Shown piece by piece: positions 1-9,600 of a DNA stretch of 11,436 bases. Below the pieces are notes generated by a model. The model did no database searches, had not been told where the DNA came from, and saw only the letters and a list, made by a program, of their open reading frames with translations. The DNA is from Chloromonas sp. AAM2 (lineage: Eukaryota; Chlorophyta; Chlorophyceae; Chlamydomonadales; Chlamydomonadaceae), in NCBI GenBank assembly GCA_004335635.1, contig QAXH01004912.1, forward strand, positions 6,327 to 17,762, read 5' to 3'. A program made the translations under genes and the position numbers. The first letter of the stretch is position 1, and each line of letters begins with the position of its first letter.

Positions 1-596
1 GGGGAGGGGGGGCCAAGGGGGGTGGTGGGCAGTGGCGGCGTGGGGAGTGTTTGTGGAGGGGCACTGGTGCTTAGGTTGCATGGGAGACGTAGATTTTGAA
101 GTTCCTATCTACAGAAACGTAGAAGAAGCGAACGGTCGGACACCAGCATAGTAGTATTGCCCCCGTTGAAGAGAATGGATGGTGGTGGGCGACAAGCGGG
201 CTGGGAGCGGATCTGGTATTTGAAACAGAATTCATCAGCGGGGCCAGGCAGAGGTGTTGTACCGGTTTTGCACTCAATAGAGAGCTCATCAGCAGGGCCA
301 GGCAGATGTCCAGAACTTTTCAATCCATTGCTGCTATCTGTCCTGCTGCCTTTCCACGTGGCCACGTGGTGTGATACATTAGACCTGGACTGCTGGCTCG
401 TGCTGCCCTAGAGCTGGTCTTGCTACGGCATCTGCCATCTTCGTTTTCAGTCTTGTGACAGCTTGTTTTGTACAAGGTGTGAACTTGTAACTGCTTGCAA
501 CTTTTCGCCCTCTGTAAGTGTTGAAACTGATGGTGCAAGTGCAGCCCTCGCCTCCACCCGGGTTTGAAACTGTTGCGAGTGTTGTTGCCTCTGCAG
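1..596. other. Upstream region, probably intron; no firm exon
   Basis: The first 60 bases are G-rich with several runs of four or more G. A 21-base segment at 232-252 (TCATCAGCGGGGCCAGGCAGA) recurs at 286-306 with one change. A phase-0 open segment at 451-513 has a TTTTCAG acceptor and a GTAAGTG donor, but its Cys-rich product does not look like the rest of the protein. No start codon in a convincing context and no promoter motif were seen. Confidence 0.5.
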
Positions 597-661
597 GCGA
601 GCATTGCCAAGACTATCGAATACAATCCGTACTGGGGCCATGACCGAACCGACTTCTACCG
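597..661 (+). CDS. Exon 1 of the traced chain (residues 1-21 plus two bases)
   Basis: The acceptor is a pyrimidine-rich tract ending CTCTGCAG at 596 and the donor is GTATAAC at 662. Phase 0 entry gives ASIAKTIEYNPYWGHDRTDF followed by Tyr and two bases (CG), completed to Arg by the first base of exon 2. Tyr-, Trp- and charge-containing sequence of this kind suits a membrane-proximal loop or amphipathic helix just before the hydrophobic exon 2. The donor is the least canonical in the gene. More upstream exons must exist, because a FUSC-type domain should have earlier membrane helices. Confidence 0.62.
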
Positions 662-3600
662 GTATAACGCACTGTGAGCAAATGACAGTGAGCTGAGGTT
701 GTCATTGACCATTTGAGCAGGACTGGGAGCTAGTAGGGTAGGGTAACCAGGAATGTGTAAGTGTTCGCATGGACGCCCTATGGTTGGCTAGGTTGGCTGG
801 GTTGACTTTGATAACGGCGCTTTAGATTCTTCTGTACTGCAGTAATCAATGTGCTATGGATAACTGTGCTGCGGCTTGTGCTGCCCGTTGACACCGTACG
901 ATGCCCGCATGGCACCCTCTACCTGCACCCCCTTGTGTCCATGCGTGCTGTTGCATGTGGCATGACTGCATGTCCCATGCTTGCATGCAGCTACATGTGC
1001 CATGACTGCATGCCCCGTGCTTGCATGCAGCTACATGTGCCATGACTGCATGCCCCGTGCTTGCATGCAGCTGCATGTGCCATGACTGCATGCCCCGTGC
1101 TTGCATGCAGATACATGTGCCATGACTGCATGCCCCGTGCTTGCATGCAGATACATGTGCCATGACTGCATGTCCCATGCTTGCATGCAGCTACATGTGC
1201 CATGACTGCATGCCCCGTGCTTGCATGCAGATACATGTGCCTGTGTGCCGTTGGGCTGGCCGTCCTAGTTATCAACCGTGTGGGTGCCGACCCGCCCTTC
1301 CTCTGGGCCGTCGGCATGATCAGCTGCCTGGTAAGACAGACACCACATGCAGGGCACCCATTGTACGTAACCTTTCATGCAGCTTGGTTTCTTTCATTTC
1401 TCGTCTCTCACCTTTAGTTGACCCTTGACTCTTGGCTTCGTATTTTCTCTATTTTCTGTTTTCGAAACGGTTTTTCCCTGCTGCTTGGGTTTCGTCAGGA
1501 TGGCATGCAGCCCCATTTCTTGCTTCAACTTCAGGCTCAATGCACGTGGGCCCACCTTCTGCAATCTTTAAACAATCACAAAAGCAGTCACGTTGCAATG
1601 ACAGAACTGCGCATGCTGTGACTGCATGCATGTAACGTATCCAGACCAACCGATGCCAGCCAATCAAATGCAACAATTGTGCCATCAAAACACTGCCACG
1701 TCCAAGGTTGATACTAGCACTGGATGTCGAGTCTTGAACCTACCGGCGCCCGTCGGTCGCTCATGTGCTGTTTGTGCAGACATTCGGCATTGTGGTCAAC
1801 ACGGGCCAATTCGCCCCTCCAAAGGTGCCTGCACCGGCATCAGACCAGTTTGGAAACCAGTTCAACTGGTATTGGAGACAGGTAATCGATTCATCTTGGC
1901 TGCTGTCACCCTCTGTTACTCCTGGTCACTGCCCTTACTCTGAGGGCCAGTTCTTTGATCATTCACTTCCTTGATGGGCTTATCTTGCCTTCTGGGCGCC
2001 GTTGGTTCTGCATACGCCTTTGTTATGATTAAATACGGTGGAAGATTCAGCACCTAGAGGTTTCTAAATGCAATTCTAGCTGGCCTGAATACCCAATGCA
2101 TGGAACAGCACCATCAAACAGGGATAGTGTGGGTCAGTGACCCCCCTCAGTCCCACTCACAAGCAGGCTCCCATGCGAGTCCAACACCCATGCGCTGATT
2201 GTATATCTTGCAATAATGGTGTGTTTGTACCACAAAGTATCACATGAGCAGTCCATGCGACAAAGCAAGCCTTTCCAACCAGCGATGCAGGCACGTTTCA
2301 CCTTCTGCCTGCCTGCCTTCAACTTTCACCTTCCATGCCTGCCTGCAAATGCATGTGCCGGGCTACATGCCTGCCTGCAGCTTGTCAGTCGTATGCTGCT
2401 GGGCCGTGCTGACCAGCAACACAGCTACTTGCACCTTTCACCTGCCTATTATAAGGTTGTTGGTGTTGTTGTTGCTGTTTACATGGCTTTCAGTCCGGGG
2501 AGGACTGCTCAGCAGGGGCAAGGCAGGAAGGAAACCAGGTAACCTGTAAGTCTACCACATGTGTGCTTGCCTGCCTACCTGCCTGCAGGTTGTTAGCCGT
2601 ACTCTGCTGGACCTGGTCATAGCGCAGGGCACAGTGCTGTTCACAGGCTTGGTGGTGCTGCCCACATACGCAAGTGTGGAGCTGAGAAGTAAGGTGGCCA
2701 AGGCGCTCAACGGCATCGGCAACAGCGTGTCCAAGTACGCGTCCAAGGTACGTGCATGTTGATGTCTGCAGTACATATACCGTACTGCTCCAAACTAGTT
2801 TGCGTGGGGGTTTTGGGCATTTGCAAACTATCATCAGCAGATGTAACTAGGGCAGAAAGTTGCTCGTGGACTACACACACACACACATACAATCATTCAT
2901 TACATAGCTTCTCATGGCTCAACCCACCGCAGGACCAACCAGCTAGGCGCTCAGCAGCAGCCAACATCCCCAACCTAAGCAAAGCATGGGCATGGTGCCC
3001 CCAAGAAACATGCACATGCAAGGTTCACACACATACACAACATAATAGGTTTCTGCACTAGTAACACTCGCTGGTTGTGGAGTGAGGGTCTGTGGTGGAC
3101 CTGATTCAGTAACGGTCCAAGAGGTTCTGGTTCAAGCTTGAAATGCTACTTGGGACAGTCACAGTTGTTTACAGCGCAGTCACACAGTCTCTGCAATTCA
3201 ATCGTGTGCATTACACAAGATGATTTAACGGCGTATGCCTTTCAGAATCTCAACATGGATGCATTTCAATTCAAGGTGAACTAGTGTTAAATGAAATGCA
3301 ATGGTACAATGATACGTGCAGATCTTGGAGCCAGAGGACCCCCAAATGTTGTATGTGCGCCCGCCGTCCAAGTCGATTCCGAACCAGAATCCGAACTTTG
3401 TAACCGCCTCTGACAACTCCGAGGAGCTGCAGACTTCCCACACAAGCGGTAGCGGCGACGCACTGCCTCAGCAGGATGAGCTTGCATCAGCAAGGAACAT
3501 CTCTGATATGGACGCGATACTGGGATTGGTGAGTGGGCATGGCCCGAAGAATACAAACATCATCACGTTCTTGTGCGTGTGTGACAGTTTCACCACTCAA

Positions 3601-6600
3601 ACGCTTCTTCTCTTTAGTACCTGACTCGCATATTAGTACTCCTTACCGAAAACCTTCTTAGAGAGAGTCCGCAAAGGACGCAAAGGCGTGCCTGTGACTG
3701 CAACCGTTACTATGAAATGGGTGACGTGCATTTAAGCAGGTCTGATGATGCTCTTAAACGTGAGTCAAGACGTTTCCGTCCGTTACGTGTTCTGGCCTGC
3801 ACTACTCTATACAGGTGGATGTTGAGGATGAGGAGCCGGACGATGAAACCGTGCTCCAGTACCTTCGTGAGGTGAGAGCGAGAGAGAGTGAGAGGCTGAG
3901 AGAGTGTGACTGAGAGAGTGAGAGTGAGGCTGCAAGAGGGAGGCTAAGAGTGAGAGGAGGTTGAGAGAGTGAGAGGCTGAGAGAGTGTGAGAGTGAGAAG
4001 CTGAGATGGTGATGTCTTGCATGACCATCTGTTATGCAGTATTTGCGCGGTACTTGAGCAGTACTCACACTCAAATTGGTTCCATCCCTGTGTGTATGTG
4101 TGCAGTTGTCTGGTCCCATCCATGGTGGACCGCATGCAGCCACCAAGCCCGCCATGTCGCCTGTGCTCAAACTGGGACCGCCAGTGGCGTCCTACCGAGC
4201 TCTTCTGGGCAAAGCACGAGCTGTGAGTGGGGCACTGGCAGTGGGTTCCTGTGACGTGCTGTTGTGCGTGTAAGGCAAAGTCAGGTCAGAATTCATGGCC
4301 TTGACGTCTTCAGTACATGCAGTTGCGGCCACAACGTTGAGGTTCGCCTTATCATGAGGTACACACTTCAGTGTGACGTGTGTGAAATGCTACTCACTGA
4401 CTCACTGCTCCAGTTGCGATTGACAAGACTATCATGGCTGCTGGCGACAAGTGCCGCAGCCATTATACAGCCATACGTCGACAGTGGTATAAGACATGGA
4501 AAATACAAAAGCTTCAGAGATACATCGTCGTCGTTCAATGCTCTGTCGCTGCAGTTAATGCCGTTTTCCATCATCGAGCCGCCCTTTGTCACCGGATACA
4601 CCTTCCATTCAGGTGCGTGCTGCACGTCTTTGATGGTGCTTATGTGACTTGGTCTTAGGACCAACGCTTGTGTGCATGTGACTGTGTGCGTATTTGGATG
4701 AATTCAACCTCCCACATTCTGCCTCTTTCAGCGCTTGTCTTCCCGGCACCTGCCCTTTGCCTGCTCTTTGCTCGTATGCAACACTGTACCATTACCTTAA
4801 CCTGTACCATTACCTCAGCATTCCACTCAGGGGTGTGCCTCTGGCAAGTGTCCAAACCAATACCTGCTGCTACTGTCATTAACTGCCATATGACTTTGGA
4901 CATGGACGTTCTCTTGTCTCTTTCACTGGCATCTGGTCTGTGTGCATGCGTCCCAATCAGTCCATGTGCGCTCCTGAAACTCATCCCTGAACTCTTCCCT
5001 GACATGCCGCAGTGTTCACCGCTCCGAGCCGGTGCTTCACAGCAAGATAACCCTGCCTTAGCCCTTTGTCTCAGTGAGCCCAACATGTTGTTCCTTCTGT
5101 ACTTCAGATGCATGTCATGAGGAAAGCAATCAAATTGTTGGTCTCTGTCCAGATTGTCGCATGTCCTCAATTGTTCTTCCCTCTTCGTTGTTGATTTCCT
5201 TAGGTGCGTGGGGCCGAGTGATGGGCTGCTGTGAGGTGCTGCTGACGCGGGTGGCCGGCATGGAGGTGGTGGTGGAGGAAAGGAGGCAGGTGAGGCGGTT
5301 TGTGGTTCCGCCTCTTTATTTAATTATTTTATTTATTTAATTATTTATTTATTTTTATTTATAGCAAGGGGGTCAAGTATGATAGAAGGGGTGGGTCACG
5401 AAACATATAACAAAATCTGTATGGGGCAGATTGTTGGTACCGACAATCAGTGAGGCTGCGGAAGGTCTGGTGCAAAGGTTCCACTTGCAAAACCCCCATG
5501 TGTTGTGCACACGCCATGCATGGGTGGACTGCATGGGTGGACTGCATGGGTGGACTGCATGGGTGGACTGCATGAGTCCCATCTGGGACCCACTGCATCA
5601 CGAAGCTCATGTGCAAGCAAGCCTGCCCACAACCGGATGCAGTTACGCACCCTTCAAGCCATCACAGAAAGTGGACAGAACAAATGCCTTGAAGGTGGGC
5701 GCCTGGCTAATCAGAGTTGTGGTAGCATGAGTATGAGTAACAATTGAGTGAGTCTGTCAAGTGGCGGCCTGAGACCAGTGTCATTCTGCCTGCACAGGTG
5801 CTGGGCGAGACCTCACTGGAGAGTCACTTCACCGTCAGTGTGGTGCCCAACCTGCGGCTAGTGTTCGCAGAGGTGTGTGTGAGACTACTTTTCCATTCTG
5901 ATAGCCTGTTAAGGGGTTTTCACACGCATCATCTTGTTTGCGGAGGTGGGTGGAGCAGGCTTCAGGGACTGCTTGTCCAATCTGACAGCCGGTATGGGGG
6001 TGGGGATGTCACATGCCAGGTGGGTAGGACTCGAGATACTCCTGGGGTCTATCTCGTCCTGAGGCTCCCTTTGGCTCGCTGTGTCCGAGGTCCATGCAAA
6101 CTCTTGGATGCAACCTCCATGTGATGTTTGAAAACCCTTACATGGGCACCCCAACCACTACATCATCAAAATCGGGAGAGAAAGTAAAGGAGTGATCAGT
6201 TCAGTTAACACTTCAGTGGCCGACAGAAGCCGGTGTGTGTTGCATGCAGGTGGCTGCCACATGTGCCTCACTGTCCAGGACTCTGGACCCCAGCTTAACA
6301 CGAAGAAAGGTGAGCGGCGAAAATGAATGGGGCATGTGACTGTGAGTTGGACTGGCATGGAGCGCCAGCTGTCACGGCATGTCACCTGGTGCTTGCTGTC
6401 ATTCCGGCAAGTGCTTTCAGCACGGAGGAACAAAGGGAGTGGGAGGAGACAAGGGGACAAGGCAAGTGAGAAGGAAAACAGGAAAGAACAAAAGAGAGAC
6501 GAACGTGTTGATAGCCTATCACTAATAATGCAGGTCTCCCCATGATTGCATGACTTGAAACAGGCCACACCTGGTGGCACCCCGGGTCATTCCATGTGCC

Positions 6601-9600
6601 TCAATCACGCTAACCCGCCTTCAAACGCTTCAACATAGGCATCAACGCTCTCTAACCTCATACAAATACCACTGGCTGGCTCAAGGAGCGCGGCAAGACT
6701 GGAAAGGGTGGCCCAGGCTGAGCAAGGTTGATTGGAGGTTGTTTATGTCTAGCGAGCCAACCCCAGAGCGGAGTTCAGCTTTGAGCGCCTTGTTGGGATA
6801 GTCCTATCACAAGCTACCTAGCGTGCTTACCACGATCTTATGTGCTTAACAGACCGACGGTTCTGTGCGCGTTCTGGTGTGCTTGACAGAGACATGCTTA
6901 ACAGAACGAGGCCAGAAAAGCTGCTGCGTGTGAATTGAGACGCCGTGTGCGAGCAGAATGAGGTCAGAAAAGCATGCGGCATGGGCTACTGAAGACACCA
7001 AACGCGAAGCTGCGCACACCCGTGTGTTCGCCCGTTCGACCGTCACAACAAGCCTAGAGTCGTCGCATTTGTGCGGAAATGCCAACCTGTGCAGAAATGG
7101 CCAACCTGCATCAGCGGTTGAGACATTCAGTCATGGGGCGACCGACAGGCAACATATGACAATAGCAGCCAGTGCTTGCTGTGCTGTTTGGGTTACGTCT
7201 CGCTTCTCAGCTGTCAGTTTCTCAGCTGTCAGAGTTTCTCAGCTGTCAGTTTCTCAGCTGTCAGTTTCTCAGCCGTCCGAAGACGGGTTTATCTTGTTCT
7301 TTCTTGCGCGTTGCAGACGCACAAGCGCGGCATTGTTCTAGTGAATTAAGCAACCAAGCTGTCCAGAGGATAGGCATCGACCATGCATGTTTTGTTTGCT
7401 CATACGATAACTACACCTTTGTCTCCTTTGTGCAGACGCATGCAGTGGGTGGTTGCATGGCCATGTTTGGTCGCTCCTGGCAGGCCACCAGAAACGACCT
7501 GAGAGCGGTCATGGGCGCGGCAGCCAAGGGTTACATCAGGTGGGTACATCAACAAAACAGTCAGGGGTCCGACATGCACGCTGGCAAGCCATGCACAGGA
7601 CGAGGCTGGATATCATCCTGACCAAACCGCAAATAGTCGTAAATGGACACTGAGAAGTCACGAATGATCACTGTCTCAGTCAACTTGTCGACACGATCAA
7701 CACTGGCAGAATCACACCTCCCTGCTTCTGATAAGGATTCAGGTTCTCACAGGAGGGCTGCACACTTATTTTCGCCGACCTATCACTCACTTTTGGTCAA
7801 GAGTTGGAGCCCGCCCCATCCTTAGCAGCCAATCTTGAGGTCCAGACTTTGAGTATGCCATTGTGCTCAGTTTCCATAACAGCTTCCCAATGCATCATTG
7901 CAAGCAACAAAATGTTGAAGTTTGAGTCCGGCTCCAGGGGTCTGAATTCTCCGCCAGTCTGGGGCACCCCTGTCGGTTTCCGGCCATTTCCGGACTCCAG
8001 CATGGGGTTTCCGGACCTATCAGAGTATGCCATTGTGTAGCTCTCAACAAGCCCGGCACAATGGCATGTTCGGATATTGTTTCTGACTCATGGATGGCCT
8101 GCAAAACGATTTTACCGTGAGGCCTCATATTTCCTTTTTCACCCGTGACCCCCCCTCACACCCCCCTGTTCCTGACCAGCTCAGAATGGCCCCAAACTTG
8201 ATCGGAGGCTCCCCGGCAGGTAACTAAGCCAGTGCCGTGTGGTTGCCCCTTCACATGTCAAAAGTGAGGTTTGTGCCAACCCCCTGGGTATTCGAATTGT
8301 TTTCTCAGTTTCATTCTTATTCTGCGCAATGGGCAGGACATCCATCATGTTGGGTTGTTTGTGTGTTTGCAGGCGTGTGTACGATGACCTCAACAGTCAC
8401 ACAATCACAAAGGACGGCACAGTTGCAAAAGTGCACATCCTCGACGGCACGCGGGTGAGGCCCTGTTTTGAGCAGCAAGTCTTTGGTTGAGCTGAGGCCG
8501 TCTGTGGACATCATGATGATCGGATTGAAGAAGTGCTACTCTCTGAACCGGCTGAAGGTTACCAAGTGGGATGCTGAAGGTTGCTGACTGGCTTGCACTT
8601 TGAAAAAATACACGTGTTCTGATTCCTTGCCCCTTTTCTTCACACATCCTGGGCTTCGGAAATTTCAAAGAATCATGGCAAATGGCATTCTTGTTGAATA
8701 GTAGCTTTGAGTTATGTAAAAACTGACCCACATCATCCACTTTATCGTATATGCTCCAGCAGCTTGCTCTATCTTATGTGTTGTTGTATCAGCCATGCGC
8801 CATGCCGCAACTGTTATGCACTTGCGGGGTGCTGCATGTATGCTGTTGTGGCTGTGGAATAGCGACAACTGCACGTGTAATGGTGACTGCCACATGCATG
8901 GACTGCTGACTGTTGTATGCGTGAAACAGTGACAATTGTGTGCTGGCGTGTTCCACAGATGCGCGGCATCATGTACACCTTCAGCCTCACTCTGGGCATC
9001 ATAGACGCCATGGAAGACCTCGAAAAGGCAGTCCATGCACTGGTACTAAAAACGCGAGGAGCCATACCCAAAGGCCAAGGCCCGCCAGTACAACCAATGG
9101 ATTTGAGCATGGGTTTGGAAGCAGATATAGCAGCAGAAGCTGCTGAAAACAGCAACACCGCGCTAGCGACCGACAAGGACGCAAAAACGGTTTCGGAAAC
9201 CGTTTCCAAGGCGGTTGGCGAGGCCGTTGAGGTTGATGTGGAGAAGGGTGGTGTAGTGTCAAAGGCTGTGGTGGCTAAAGGGAACGGGCCGGCTGGGCCT
9301 GCGCCCCACAAGGCTCCACCTTCCCCACACATCCTCTGGCTTATCATGGTAATCACTGTAAGTGATCGGCTAACATGGAACTGATATTTATGCACATTAT
9401 TGCCTCAGTGTGACGGTGAGAGTTAGGCCAGATTGCTCACTCAGTCGCTTCTGAGGGGTGCGACTGACACGAAAATGCTCGGATTAGGTTTGGAACGTTT
9501 TAGCATCCACAACTCAAACATGGATGGATCTATGCAATGAATGGTAGCTGAGATTCTGCTTGTGCTTGCATCCCTAGCTGGTCAACCTGTTGTCTTCTCC

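Larger units (their letters stand above)
1882..2588 (+). other. Intron 3 with duplicated exon start, CTGC-rich tracts and dispersed repeat
   Basis: It spans 707 bases from GTAATCG to CCTGCCTGCAG. It holds several short tandem CTGC/CCTGC runs (about 2305-2380 and 2567-2588), the decayed exon-4-like start at 2381 and dispersed repeat copy R1 at 2453-2527. The first 400 bases hold nothing I recognise. Confidence 0.75.
5290..5797 (+). other. Intron 9 with AT-rich block and 13-base tandem repeat
   Basis: 508 bases from GTGAGGC to CTGCACAG. It begins with an A+T-only-like block (5315-5364) and contains a four-copy 13-base repeat (5521-5572). The rest shows no coding signal that fits the chain. Confidence 0.75.

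Noticed and set aside
451..513. Possible upstream exon (phase 0, TTTTCAG acceptor, GTAAGTG donor)
   Set aside because: The product is Cys-rich and unlike a FUSC-type N-terminal region; the splice signals are decent but there is no other support, so it is only mentioned in the upstream-region entry.
851..945. Open segment reading GTLYLHPLVSM-like sequence just before the minisatellite
   Set aside because: No good donor, and including it breaks the split Arg codon that joins exons 1 and 2.
961..1240. CRISPR-like array
   Set aside because: Units are head-to-tail without unique spacers, and the setting is an intron of a eukaryotic gene.
846..1317. Overlapping Cys/His/Met-rich open frames on both strands
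   Set aside because: They are produced by the 40-base tandem repeat, whose period rotates through all frames; no codon or splice support.
3802..4170. Ser/Leu-repeat open frames on the minus strand
   Set aside because: They come from the GAGAG/GTGAG low-complexity array.
4655..5170. Open frames of 171 (minus) and 150 (plus) codons
   Set aside because: They lie in intron 8, between an exon pair that joins through a split Gly codon; composition is unremarkable and no family is recognised.
5315..5364. Poly(A/T) tail of a retroelement
   Set aside because: Mixed A and T steps with no element body or target-site duplication seen next to it; simple low complexity is enough.
6158..6580. 140-codon minus-strand open frame
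   Set aside because: It overlaps exon 11 and a purine-rich intron tract that reads as Ser/Leu/Phe on the other strand; no splice or family support.
7172..7621. 149-codon plus-strand open frame
   Set aside because: Its first part is the CAGCTGTCAG tandem repeat and its second part is in a different frame from exon 12.
8814..9395. 193-codon minus-strand open frame
   Set aside because: It is the antisense of exon 14, whose plus-strand frame is bounded by phase-matched splice sites and continues the protein.
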